A stretch of DNA of 64,000 nt from Diaprepes abbreviatus (GCA_034092305.1 JASJET010000121.1:7937501-8001500); one strand, 5' to 3'. Counted from the stretch's first letter, positions 13,801 to 23,693 are shown. The notes: generated from the sequence alone by a model not told the origin. Program-made: numbers and translations.

Positions 13801-14137
13801 CATTACATTTCGCAAAATTTTGCTTATTAACATCTGCCTTCTTCTCAATCAGTAGTTCTAAAACTCCGAACTGACCATTTTCCGCTGCTACCATCAAAGG
13901 AGTGTTTCCATCTGGGCCTATAATATCTATATCTACTTCTAAATTATTATTAAATGACAGTATTTCTTCTATCCAACGGACATATCCGAGCCTGGATAAT
14001 ATATGTAAAAGTGTTTCTTTTTCTTTATTTTGGCTCTTGACGTCAACATGTTGTAAAAGGTCTTTCAGAATATCTTCATGCTTTGTTTTAGGTATAAGTT
14101 CAAAAACACTTGTCATAAGATCTATATTAGAATCCAT
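10859..14137 (-). CDS. Intronless ankyrin-repeat protein, 1092 aa
   Basis: One uninterrupted frame made almost wholly of ankyrin repeats. I count about 31 units of ~33 residues, from TLLHILSRLGY near residue 40 to the C-terminal LACLKRHIKCIKLLVQFMES. Typical cores are TPLMVAAENGQ, NALHYAVFNG, TALMMAVDSD and LLKSGANVN. Units alternate between a TPLM/TPLL type and an NALHYA type, suggesting growth by duplication of two-repeat (~66 aa) modules. Two adjacent units around residues 340-410 (nt ~12,950-13,130) are nearly identical and look recently duplicated. There is no signal peptide, membrane segment, F-box or SOCS box, so the likely role is a soluble protein-binding scaffold; the partner is unknown. 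ATG at 14,137 is preceded by TTTTTAG, so a 5' UTR intron is possible. A long frame free of stops amid decayed repeats implies selection or recent arrival. Confidence 0.85.
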   Translation of the reverse strand: MDSNIDLMTSVFELIPKTKHEDILKDLLQHVDVKSQNKEKETLLHILSRLGYVRWIEEILSFNNNLEVDIDIIGPDGNTPLMVAAENGQFGVLELLIEKKADVNKQNFAKCNALHLATMNSHIKCIKKLVSCKCNVNVQDLSKLTPLLIATFCGHEETFDFLLESKADVNLRDRWNHNALHYAVFNGNLNFVKKLVGADIELDVMANIEYNILQNLQRTPLMIAAERGFDHIIEFLLKHGTMNNIDNENYRKAILLSAFNGYIKCFKRLGGINTTIQLDDVSLTPLLLAAEGGRKNIIDYLLRLKSNIDFCGLRGNAVNYLLWGEYTARDGFIAKIIKSFVASGLEVDLKISAIGKETALIHATQWHIYDFRSCVSSGLEADLKISGFRKQTALLHAAQWYTSDVIKVLLSSGADINARDSGGRCALHYAVNNNLSVVKELVKNKININIQDDFGKTALMEALCSSSNTKRTKTVVNYLITSGANINLCSKGNRNALHYAVESGHLSVVKGLIRAKINMNTKDLYENGRTPLLKSIYNASIKIAHYLIYSGADVHISDYKGKDALYYTFEQNDLTLIKHLIKAKIKLKISYPLIFTSFEIIEFVLTSSKNNYENVCCDDLDAVYFAVSCGLMTITQKLIKTIDNINFEYFSQDKTLLMEAASRGHQNILELLLKSGANVNYLNEDGKNALHFVHNLACAKILINKGINVYLEDKFGYTPLMSAAKEGLTEVVDYLISYGNKNLEKNTYNAWKQAIANMHFKCADSLDRGFKKEEYELSFLEGLQNYDLFKYFKQFVHYYVKRKIDINIQDNKGMGLIHYAAEKYYFEGINEFVVNIISFDIANNNGETALILAAKHANPQNIEALISFGSNPNKLDKNGRNALHHLFLSLGSTYSAYEKFDKCLILLLNSGVNMNIVDEEQKTVLKILIEKRYKVRNFQKYINLLLESGADCNIRDDCGRTPLMLALINNCPDIVPLLLSSGAYVNIKDNIGHTPLMLAMENSNWLKLLKNQHRDLVNLLINSKADVNMTANNGQTALMMAVDSDFEDIVDILLKNGADVKICDKNGQDAFGLACLKRHIKCIKLLVQFMES

Positions 14138-14690
14138 TATATCCTAAAAATAATAGAACATATATTTAAATAAATTATCATTTAAAATATGGTAGATATA
14201 AAAGAAAATTTATTATAAGGAATATATGATACCATGTATAAAACCATAAAGAGTAAATTAGGCAAAAATGTTTGAAAAATAGGCATTTACTTAGAATTGT
14301 ACTAGTCTTCAAGGATATTACACAATATAAATTTACCTGCAGTATACAATAACATACATCAATTCAACATGTTAGTCAAAAAGCTGATTGGAATAACAAT
14401 ATATGAGAGGGACGTACGAAAATTCATAATGCTCAGAGCAACCAGTTTTTTTTTGTTAGTATGTAGAGTTGGTTTGTGTAATATTGCAATCACAGATATT
14501 TCATTTTACAGATGTGACAAATGGCGTTATCACCAAAGCTAAATTTCGTGAGTTTACTTACCTCGCGACCTAAATTTACACCAAGAAAAAGTGTAAAGAT
14601 TAGAAGAATACCGCTACAGATTATTTCATCTTAACCAGATGCGACAAAGGGCATTTCCACCAAAGCTACATGTCCATGCAGGGGCAGATC
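14138..14690. other. Upstream region of the ankyrin gene
   Basis: No coding feature. A polypyrimidine-like ATTATTTTTAG ends at 14,144 on the minus strand, six bases before the ATG, and would serve as a 3' splice site of a leader intron. I did not find a convincing donor or TATA box. Confidence 0.35.
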
Positions 14691-14699
14691 CAACCTCTC

Positions 14700-15060
14700 T
14701 CTTTGGGGGGGGGGGCCGTGATATCACAAAAGTACAGTATGGCAAGCGAAAGTAAGTTGTCGACGGGGGGGGGGGGGGAGAGATACGTTCCCATTTCCGG
14801 TGTAAAAGGCAGGGTCGGGTCTATTTTTCTGAATTTGAAGCTCTTGAAGAGGGGGGAATGCCAGCAGCATACACATTCCTAGTATAAGAGGCAAAATCGA
14901 GTCAACTTTTCTGAACTCAAAGCTTTTGGAGGCGGCTATCGCAAAAAACACAAGTTGTTAACGGGGGGGGGGGTGCTAGCAGCATAACCATAATAATATA
15001 AAAGGCAAAATCGGTTCTATTTTCCTGAACTCAAAGTTCTTTGGGGGGGGGGGGCGATCG
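14700..15060 (+). repeat. Degenerate tandem repeat with poly-G runs
   Basis: Units of roughly 90-170 bp share AAAAGGCAAAATCG-GT-TATTTTTCTGAACTC text, CATACACATTCCTA and runs of 10-14 G (about 14,705, 14,766, 14,962 and 15,043). The G-runs are on the plus strand and could form quadruplexes. The GC content is far above the surroundings. Confidence 0.65.
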
Positions 15061-15099
15061 CAAACATACACATTCCTATACTCTATTCAAGAACTAGAA

Positions 15100-15812
15100 A
15101 GAGTAATAAAACTGTTACCGAAACCTCCAACGTATCTGTTCCAATGCCGCAGGTAACTGAGGACTGCCGTAAATCTAATTATATTTAAATATTATAAGCT
15201 TTTATAAATTTACTGCAACAATAAAATTTTTGATAGTTCAATTTAATTTTTCTCAGTGAGCAAAGTACACCTACAGTGAGTCCCTAGTGATTTATCTTGT
15301 TTGCGCTTGTTTTTATATATTATTTGAGATTAGTGAGATATCCAAAAAATAATGGCTTCCACTTCTATATTTATTCCAAAATCGTTAAACCAAGGCAGTT
15401 TTTACGCAATGAAAATTTTATATATTCCGATTTTGTCTAAAATTGATATAGTGGGGTTCTTGAGGCGTATATAAACTCAATATGCAGTATAAAATATATC
15501 GAGCTAAGAAATTTACATCTCAGGTTCTTTAAATATCGATATTGGAAGGTTTCGTGGCCTATATTATGAATCTAAAATTAATTTGAAATTTAAGATAGTG
15601 GATTTACTATGACGAACTAAATATATGTTTGACACAAGGTATATAAAGAATTGAACCAAAGAATTTTTAGTGGTTCATTATAGGATTATTTACAACTTTG
15701 GATGAAATAGGTACTTTTTTGCCACCTTGAAGTCATTGCGAGGTACACTAATCTCAATTAGTACTTAGTTCAAATAATTTATGGATATCATAATGAATTC
15801 TAAACCAAAAAG
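15100..15812. other. AT-rich non-coding stretch
   Basis: Nothing recognisable on either strand between the poly-G repeats and the inverted-repeat element. Confidence 0.4.
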
Positions 15813-16150
15813 AGAAAAATAAAATTTTTATAAAAAAATTGAACCGACTTCTAAAAGTGCGTTAAAAAGTGAAAAATAACTATACATTTTTATGTGAAAT
15901 TGAACTTTTTGAAGTCGGCGCCAAATTATTTGTAAATGAAATAAATAACTACTAATATATACAAATTATGGTAAGAAAGCAATTACAAATAAAGTATTTT
16001 TATTCTGTTTATGCGAATCACATTCTGTCAGGTATTAGTTTGGCGCCGACTTCAAAAAGTTCAATTTCACATAAAAATTTATAGTTAATTTTCGCTTTTA
16101 AAACACTTTTAGAAGTCGGTTCAATTTTTTTATAAGAATTTTATTTTAAA
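15813..16150. mobile_element. MITE-like element with ~112 bp inverted arms
   Basis: Left arm 15,813-15,925 and right arm 16,039-16,150 are near-perfect reverse complements. From the outside in, both carry AAATAAAATT, TTGAACCGACTTCTAAAAG, then AAATTGAACTTTTTGAAGTCGGCGCC at the inner edge. The spacer is ~113 bp and has no ORF. The word TTTTAGAAGTCGGTT is repeated at 45,330, at the edge of another repeat, so it is probably the terminus of a shared mariner-like or foldback family. Target duplication was not clear. Confidence 0.7.
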
Positions 16151-16468
16151 CTGTATAATCAAGTAATCAAAAAAAAAGGGTAGAAAACTATTTTCTCCTA
16201 AGTAAAGAGCAGTGACAGAATAAAAAAAAATCATCAAAAATGAAATTTATTTATCTAACTTTCTTTATTTTTATTTTTTAAATAAACTCCCTCTCTTTCT
16301 CACTCACTGTTTCGCACGTATCCGTTCACTCACTCAATCACTCACTAGCTAACTCATACAATGTTAGTTTACTTATGCCTTATATTTTAAATAACAATTA
16401 ATTAATATTCCCGAATATGCTTTTAGACATATATACTTTTGGTTAAATTTACAAATGGTATATTCCTA

Positions 16469-16575
16469 ACACCCTGTATATAAAGGGTGTCCGAAAACCA
16501 CCTAAATAAACTTAAGGAGATGATAATTTTTTAAATAACGTTGTCCGATTACATACAATCACCTCCTTAAGTTTA
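16469..16575. repeat. Two nested small hairpins
   Basis: ACACCCTGTATATAAAGGGTGT forms a short palindrome at 16,469-16,490. TAAACTTAAGGAG at 16,507 is mirrored by CTCCTTAAGTTTA ending at 16,575. ACACCCTGTATA is a common edge of short repeats in insect genomes, so this may be a MITE end. Confidence 0.45.
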
Positions 16576-16579
16576 CTGA

Positions 16580-18890
16580 TTTTTATTATATTCATGTCCA
16601 TGCCGATTTTTCAATAATGGGTTTGTCACTCCTATATACATTTTTTGGACAGTTTACACACGTAACTCAATATACAATATAGGAAGTTTTCATAGTGTTT
16701 TGCTTTTCAGTTTGATAAAGATTGAATTTAGGGTATTTATGTTCATGCGTTAAATTGCCATTTTTGAATTTCACAGATATACTGTATACTACAGGACAAG
16801 TTTTATACCATGTAAATGATCTAAAACATATTTTGCAAGGACGACTTGATTAAATGAAAAAAAAATGTTTTATATGGTCAGTTTCATTTGGGGACACATT
16901 ATATGCCATTTAAGAGCTTCAGCAGTCTATATATTTCATCGAAGGTAAATAAAAGTCATCTGAAAACAATTTAAGATAATAATAAATAATAACAACAAAA
17001 TAAGCTTCAAAAGGTCCCATTTGAAACAATTTTTATTTTATAAGTTCCGGGAGTGAACATATGGTCTTGAGGAAGCCAAAAATCCTTTTTTTTTTAAATT
17101 GACAAAAGGATCTTAATTAAAATCCTGACAAAAATGCCTAACTAATCTTTAACATTCTTCTGCAAAGAAATGTGAATAAGAATTTTTAACAAACTGCATT
17201 TTATTTAAAATTTTAAAACAACCATTGTAAGGTATTTACCTGGTCACCATTTGTTACAAAAAATGCGTAAAAATTTATTCATGAAATTTACCGTATTCAA
17301 ATATTTCAATTTCTGCATTACTCTTTTTAACGCACTGTATAATAAAAAGAAAAGTTTATAAAGTCTAGTTGGCCACCATTAATAAAATCTAAATATTTAG
17401 AAAATCTTTTAAAAATCTGAAAAGCTCATCAAAATCGGCTTGGTCCTTTTGAAATTAAAGGTGTTTGGAAATGATGCTCCATTTTTCGTTTTATTTGACG
17501 AACAGCTTATTTTATTCATCTATAGTATTTTTCTTTCGTGTGTTGATATCTTCTAAGTTTGTTTTGAAGTCTTTGTAAAAAATATCAACTATATTATGAG
17601 TATTTATTTGAGTAATAACAACCCAAGTCACCAAATTCACTAAGAAAGTTTTGTTTAGATCGAGAAACTTAAACGATCAATTTAATTTCCTTATCAATAT
17701 TGTGATGACAGTTAAATAGGAAATTTTCAGTTTGTTACATTGTCAAGTTAGATCGATTTAAAAGTTAGAATCCCTAATATTCACTGTATTCACTAAAGTA
17801 ATATCTACTCTAAAACAGATTAACTTGTCATTTGAACGCCTAACACATTGAGATTGCAAATCTGTCACACGATATTGGCAACAAAAGTTTACTGGTTTTT
17901 TGTGCTAGATCTTAGTAAATTCTGAGGTCAATGAACGAATTTTTATTTCGATTTTTTAGGGTGCAAAAAGGTAGATACCAATGGATTAGCAATAATTGCC
18001 AAAATTTCTTTGTTAGTACGATATAAGAAAAATAATGATAACCGTCAATGTTAACTGTTAATTACGTATTTTCAGTTAACAGAATATATTATAAGGGAGT
18101 CTATGGGATTATCGACAATTTTTTAACAAATCATGTATATTTCAGTGGATAATAATAAATCTCTCTCTGATTTAAGAAATATCTAGACTTCTGAAAAAAC
18201 GTCATAAATCCTATTTCCGTAAGAACAATGTGTGAGAGAAACAGTTAAGCTAGAGCAGTGCTATAGGATTATAACTGTCGTAAATACAACGTCTAACTCT
18301 CTCATTTTTTTTTAACGCGCAATTATAAAAAATAATTGATGGATCAGATGTTTTTTTTCTGTTAATTTTTACTTTAAAGTAATATCGAATTAATCTATTG
18401 CATGCTAGAGAAAATTACTGTAATTGTTAAAAAAGATTACACTTCGAGAATTTTGCATTTTTTATATTTTAAGACCAAATTAACATCTGCAAGGATGGTA
18501 CCCATGACATATCTCGCTAATATTCTTGATTCTGCAATATGTTATAGTACGTCAAAAAGTGTAAGGTACATACTTATTTCACGTCCATTTAAAGGTTAAA
18601 ACTACCCTCAATGCTTACGTTCAAAGTATTTTTTTTTGGAGGATTGGAGGAATGGATTTGAAAAGTATTTCTATAAGAAGTAAATCAACATTTATTTCGT
18701 GGAAAAATCTTAATTAGTTTTCCAAATATTAAAAGGAATGGATATAGAGGGTGAACTTTGAAGGTAGTTTTCGCCCCTTAAAGGAACGAGATGGCATGTA
18801 AAGAAATACATGTCTAATATTTTTGAACGTAATACAACATATCACAGAATCAAGAAAATCAGCGAGACACACCTCAATTACAGAATTCTA
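16580..18890. other. AT-rich non-coding stretch
   Basis: 2.3 kb without any family-like reading frame, RNA or repeat that I can recognise. The frame at 18,402-18,599 has no coding character. Confidence 0.4.
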
Positions 18891-18899
18891 TACCCATTT

Positions 18900-19561
18900 C
18901 GTTTTTGCTAGACTTTTTAATATCTAGCAATTTTATGTATTCTTTTTGGAAATTTTCCATGTTATTACTTAATATTCAGTCTTTTAGAAATAAAATTGAT
19001 GAATTCTTGGTATATGCTGAGATTCGAGGAAAGCCAGACTTTCTGATGACAGCAGAACAGTGGCTAAAAACGAAGAGTTTTGCTTTATTATGCTTTATTC
19101 CTGAATATACTGTAGTGTTCAAGTTTGCCGTCGCCAGAATTTGCATGGAGGTACAATGATTTTAATAAATGAGAATTTTAATAAAATTCTTATTGTTGAA
19201 AGTGTTAAATATGATAATTTACTTAATAAAAAGCAACTTGAATTTTCGATAATTTTAATTCAGAACATAGACTGTTCCTTATTTATATTTATAGGTCGCC
19301 ATACTCTAGTGTAAAGTCATTTTGTAAGTCTGGAATTGTTATTGTCGGAACTGCCTTTCAGTGAAAATATAGTTTTACTGGCGACTTTAATATAAATTAT
19401 CTTGATGACTCTTTAGACTCTCAGGAATTAAAAAACCTGTTGTGTGATTTTAATTTGAGGATCTTGGTTCAGGAGCCAACAAGCATATCTATGTATTTTC
19501 TTCAATCATAGATTATATCTGAGTAAATTTTGATTAGGAAAATGTTTTCTGTTCTGTTGTC
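18900..19561 (+). pseudogene. LINE endonuclease domain, 5' part (split by the Polinton)
   Basis: Broken plus-strand frames resemble the N-terminus of a non-LTR retrotransposon ORF2, the apurinic-type endonuclease that nicks target DNA. NIQSFRNKIDEFL is the usual opening, followed by KPDFLMTAEQWL, where the E is the expected metal ligand, and IPEYTVVFKF. The text ends in CSVVS at the Polinton target site, and the matching SDH-like end of the domain (ALFDHEAVHVCF) resumes at 31,602 on the far side. The family looks like the CR1/Jockey group. Several frameshifts make it inactive. Confidence 0.7.
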
Positions 19562-19567
19562 TCCGCA
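19562..19567. repeat. Target site duplication, left copy (TCCGCA)
   Basis: TCCGCA lies directly outside the left terminal repeat, and the identical hexamer is directly outside the right one at 31,596-31,601. Six base pairs is the known duplication length for Polinton/Maverick integration. Confidence 0.9.
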
Positions 19568-20115
19568 AGTAGTATAGAGGGCGGGGTACTGTGACACCCT
19601 GATGGCATCTGTCCTTTTTCAGCCCTTACCATCCGAAGAAGTACTGAAACCCTCCTGAAACCCAAACCAAAAAGGCCTTATTGCCGAAGAATGTGACGTA
19701 ATAGCCTAAGAAGTACCTGAAATCCTCCTGAAACCCTATCCAAAAAGACCTTATTGCCGAAGAAGTCCCGAAAAATCTCTATCCAAAAATATCTTCCTTA
19801 TTGCCAAAGAAGTCCTGAAAAATCCCTATCCAAAAAGGCCTTATTGCCAAAGAAGTGTCCTAGTAACTTAAGAAGGACCAAAAGAGTCCTTAACCAAAAA
19901 GGCCTTATTGCCGAAGAAGTATCGACAATGACGTCATTTACCAGAGGCTGTTGCTTCGTAAAGTAGTTGGTAGAAAAAATAAATTAGAGTGAAATATCGG
20001 GTAAAATAAAACAAAATTTTATATATCAGAGTGGTATATTGGGTATATAAAATTACAGAAATAATTAAATATGTTATGCTACAATTCATTTTTGCCTGTT
20101 TTATTTTTACGTTTT
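19568..20115 (+). repeat. Left terminal inverted repeat
   Basis: 548 bp matching the reverse complement of 31,047-31,595 with scattered differences. It contains about six degenerate subterminal repeats around ATCCAAAAAGGCCTTATTG and GCCGAAGAAGT, and one TGACGTCA octamer at about 19,928. The apparent ORF over the array (19,754-19,966) appears in both terminal repeats because both carry the same sequence; I do not regard it as a gene. Confidence 0.9.
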
Positions 20116-20150
20116 CTACAGGAGGTTAGCTTGACAACATATCGATTCTT

Positions 20151-20735
20151 CTAGTCTAGAAGTAATTCTTCTCTTTCTAAGTAGGCATTGAGATTATCAA
20201 AGAGTTTATTTTGATGCCTTAAGCTTTGTATAAAATTGTCATTACATTGGTCCATCGATAGATTTAATTTATTAATATCCAGCAGAAAATAACTGATATT
20301 ATTTTTTGCATTTGCCAATTCATGTTTGGTTACTCCAAGTAGAATGTAGGCTGTAATTTTTTTGGTTTCACATACATCGGTTTTTTTCATTTCAAGAAGT
20401 AAATTTGCTTCCAATTAAATGTTTTTTCTTGAAAGGTTGAGAATATTGATGTAATTAATGAAAGATGACAGATTAGCTGCTTTGTTTTCACATTCTTTAA
20501 TATTTTTTGTATATAATTCTTTGAGATTTGATTCAGTTTCATATAAATTCATATAGTTGTCAAGTTCTTTTGAACATAGTACGTATAGGCTTAAACTTGT
20601 ATTATACAGAACGTCATAGTCATCTTGTAAGTATTCACAGTACTCAGTTTTATTGTTTTTATATAAAGTGTTATTTTCAACAGAAATAACACTACAAAAT
20701 GGTAAAATTATGAGCAAAAAATATGCTAAAGACAT
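20151..20735 (-). pseudogene. Polinton-encoded secreted or membrane-anchored protein, in-frame stop
   Basis: The frame opens at 20,735 with a clear signal peptide (MSLAYFLLIILPFCSVISVE). A Cys-containing, helical, Asn/Leu-rich ectodomain of about 85 residues follows, with potential N-glycosylation sites (ENNT, YNTS, NLSS). A TAA at 20,417-20,415 interrupts it, but the same frame continues for another 86 codons of the same character (LLLEMKKTDVC, LDINKLNLSMDQ) to the stop at 20,151. It is therefore one ~193-residue product broken by a single stop, unless read through. A TATA box 56 bp upstream overlaps the integrase stop codon. I do not recognise the family; a virion surface or receptor-interaction role is only a guess from secretion and position. 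Confidence 0.55.
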
Positions 20736-20756
20736 GTTTTCCGTTGAGAGGTTTCA

Positions 20757-20799
20757 AACGTACTAAATGTGTATTAGGGATAAAGTGGGTTTTTATATA
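20757..20799 (-). promoter_or_regulatory. Core promoter of the secreted-protein gene
   Basis: TATATAAAA on the minus strand at 20,799-20,791 and a TTAGTAC initiator-like site about 36 bp downstream. The TATA box overlaps the TAA stop of the integrase gene (20,795-20,793). Confidence 0.5.
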
Positions 20800-22601
20800 A
20801 TGTTTGTTCTATTAATCCAACTATTGTGCTTATCAGTGAACCCAAACCATTTAACGAATATTTGGTCTTTATATCTTTTTAGAATTTTTTCAAAATATAC
20901 ATTATGATTGAGAATTTTTTGTAATTGCTCTTTGTAGACCGCACCAAGAACATTTTCATTTTGCATATCCTTCAAGAGATAAGTAGTTGGGTTTGTTAAC
21001 TAAACTTTGCATATAATAAATACCTCAGGAGACCAATTTAGATTGTATTTTTTTATCGAAAACACCTCTTAGTTTAGAAATACGCACATAGTCACCAACT
21101 TTAAGTTTAACGTTTAAATCGCTCATTTTTATTTTGTTGTAAATAGTTTGAAGTAAAAATTTTTCATCTTTGTTACTAACATCTGCTGGTTTCATTTAAA
21201 TGGTTCTGTGTTTTGTGTGATTATATTTATAAACAATTTTACGCAGTAAATTTATCCATTTGTTGTTTCCTTGTATATTAAATTCCTTCCACATCCAGTT
21301 TTTTAAAGTCCTATTAACTCTCTCCACTATGGATCCTTTTTTTCACTGAATACACTATAATGGTTAATATTGTATTTTTTTGTGCGTTTCTCAAATTCTT
21401 TATTGTAAAATTCTTTACCCATGTCTGTTTGAATGTTTTGTGGAGTTTGTATTTTAAAAACTTTTTCCATATTTTTGCTTACTTCCATAGCTGATTTGTT
21501 TTTTAACTGGAAAGCCCATACAAACTTTGAAAAACAATTAATAACAATAAGTATATATTTGTAACCATTGTTTATTTTAGCATAAGGAATCGTTTCAACT
21601 AAATCTGCTTGAAATAGGTCATCCAGAGATTTAATAATTATTTTTTGCCTTTTAAAATTTATTCTATTTTTTTTTGTTTTTTCACTCAATAATTTGAGCT
21701 TTTCTTAGTTTCTCTACAATGGAATTAATTTCGTTGTGATGTCCTGTGTGTCCAGCTTGTTGAGAACCTAGCAGTAAACGTAATCTATCAACTAGTTCAT
21801 TAGGATTATCCCAATGTACATAATCTGTGGGATGATCAGTAACATTCATGTATAAACCGTTTACCGTTATGTAAGGTGCTATAATCTTTTTATATTTCAA
21901 TGATCTACTTCCATCAATTTGTTGATTGGACTGATAGTAGCGACGATGTGCATTTGTTTTAAATATAATTTGTCTATAGTTTGTTTCATCCTCTTTGGAA
22001 AAATTTGTATGGTGTTTTTTAAATAGTAGTTTACCATCAATATTTAGATTAGAATCACCAATGTGAAATTTCTCAGTGTCAACGTTAAATCGAACACCAT
22101 ATTTGTGATCAAACTTGTTTTGAGAATCATGATGCAAATTGTTGATATATTTTCTAGGTAATGGATCATATTGTTTTAAAAGATTTGTTAAGGATTTGCC
22201 TTCCAATTGTTGTTGTTGTTGTTGTCGGAAAACAGATGAATTACTTTCATTCGCGTTTTCATGATCATCATCATCCTCATCATTATCACTTTCATTTATT
22301 GTATCTAGTGTCTTATTTGCATCATTATCATCATCATCATTTTCATCTTCAACTAGAAAAGGATATTCTAAAGATGTATCATCAGTTTTTAATTCAGATG
22401 GTTCTTTAGTTTTTGGTGGTGGTGCTGCTGCTGCAACTGTGGCTTTTGTGCTTAATTCACTTTGAATATTTTGTAAACGTTTGGTTATTGGTAAAAATAC
22501 TTGTTCCTGAATAATTTCACTATGTTTTAATAGGTTTATTTTTAACGTTTTTTCGTTTACGAATTAAATTTTTTTTTAAGCTCTTTTTCACTAGATTTCA
22601 T
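20793..22601 (-). pseudogene. Polinton retroviral-type integrase with chromodomain, frameshifted
   Basis: This DDE recombinase would join element ends to target DNA in the nucleus. The likely start is ATG at 22,601. After a frameshift near 22,560 come a helical region, an Asp/Glu/Asn-rich acidic linker and a Gln run. The conserved block with DNPNELVDRLRLL and AGHTGHHNEI (ending 21,682) has a counterpart in the second element at 63.4-63.9 kb. The catalytic core (21,689-21,327) holds QADLVE (first Asp), VINCFSKFVWAF and NIQTDMGKEFYN (second Asp). The third catalytic residue lies in IVERVNRTLKN in another frame at about 21,310, after a homopolymer frameshift. A DNA-contacting region and a chromodomain (VKWFGFTDKHNSWI) end at 20,793. 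At least four lesions make it dead. Confidence 0.85.
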
Positions 22602-22621
22602 ATTTTTTAATTTGCTTAGTC

Positions 22622-22818
22622 AACAGGTTTTGATCAGATTTTAATCAGCTTTGAAAAAGCTTATAAATAGCTTATAAACAGCTTCTAAGCAGCTTATAAA
22701 CAGTTTTCAAACAGCTTTTAATCAGCTTTAAACAGCTTCTGATCCGTTTGGAACAGGTCTCATCTGGTTGTAAACAGGTTTAAGCAGGTTGTACACAAGT
22801 TTAATCGGGTTGAAAATG
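22622..22818. repeat. Helically phased 10-11 bp repeats between integrase and ATPase genes
   Basis: About 18 degenerate copies of a word like ACAGCTTATAA/ATCAGCTTTAA (for example AGCTTATAAAC, AGCTTCTAAGC, AGCTTTTAATC, AGGTTTAAGC) follow one another with steps alternating between 10 and 11 bp, averaging about 10.8. It lies between the ATPase remnant and the integrase start, both on the minus strand. Such phasing is seen in curved DNA and in arrays bound on one face of the helix. Function is unknown. Confidence 0.7.
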
Positions 22819-22865
22819 CAACAATCCGCTTATAATGAATCTTGACTAAGCTATTTTAGGAGATA

Positions 22866-23544
22866 TCATGCTATAAAATGATCAAATCCCAGTCGATAAC
22901 GTCGGTTGTTGAGATCTTAATCTTTAAAAATAGTTAAAAATCTATATGGTTTCTTCCAACAATACGAGCACATAATTTTAAACTTATCAAATGACATCAG
23001 AACCCACATGGTCCTTAAAAACATGTTTTAAATTTAAATCATCTTGTTTGAAGAGAATAAGTACATTGGCATTATCTCGTATTAGATATTTGGGAATCTT
23101 TGCATACGTTTGACACAAATAAAACGAGCCAATGTTATTGTGTTTACCCATACTAAAATACTCTCGAATAATATCTTGATTATCACATGCCACATCATCA
23201 AAAATAAATATGGAATTAGGTTTTGCTTCAAATAGATGCACAATATTCTCACTAGCACTAAATGCATAATAATTTATTCCTTTTATAGGAGTCGGTAACT
23301 CATTTAAATATAAATATTTTGGTGGGTACAGCGAACGTGAATACACATAAACATTTTCAAATTTAAATCCATTTTCACGTTCTATCAGCGAGATCATAAC
23401 ATTAGTTTTTCCACAGTTTAATGGACCAATACATCGTATAGTAAAAGGAAATAAAATTCCATGTTTTCTGTTGGAATTTTGTGGTTTGAACTTATCTGCA
23501 TTCTCAATAGGTGAACTGTTTTTTTTTTGTTTTAGAATTTTCAT
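22866..23544 (-). pseudogene. Genome-packaging ATPase (A32/FtsK-HerA type), C-terminus frameshifted
   Basis: Powers loading of the genome into capsids in Polintons, adintoviruses and related large DNA viruses. The 185-codon frame shows a Lys-rich start, Walker A GPLNCGKTN (residues 40-48), Walker B IFIFDDVA (112-119), and a sensor-like stretch SFYLCQTYAKIPK before RDNANVLILF. Length and motif order fit the family. The frame closes at 22,987, but typical C-terminal sequence (FDKFKIMCSYC) continues in another frame to a TGA at 22,866, so one small indel has truncated the end. ATG is at 23,544, next to the (TA)n tract that separates it from the divergent PLA2 gene. Among the best preserved genes of this copy. 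Confidence 0.85.
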
Positions 23545-23551
23545 TATTTCA

Positions 23552-23555
<4 letters not shown>

Positions 23556-23614
<59 letters not shown>

Positions 23615-23615
23615 A

Positions 23616-23691
<76 letters not shown>
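23556..23691. repeat. (TA)n tract in the divergent promoter region
   Basis: Two (TA)n blocks separated by a short TGTAAATATATATAAAT interruption, ~135 bp in all, between the minus-strand ATPase start and the plus-strand PLA2 gene. It lies where a bidirectional promoter would be, and may equally be an expanded microsatellite. Confidence 0.9.

Positions 23692-23693
<2 letters not shown>

Noticed and set aside
19754..19966. 70-codon ORF with KGLIAEEVSTMTSFTRGCC, and its twin at 31,197-31,409
   Set aside because: Both lie wholly inside the terminal inverted repeats and are read from the subterminal repeat array; duplication comes from the repeats, not from a gene family.
22161..22409. His-rich plus-strand ORF (HDHHHPHHYHFH)
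   Set aside because: Antisense of the acidic Asp/Asn linker of the integrase gene.
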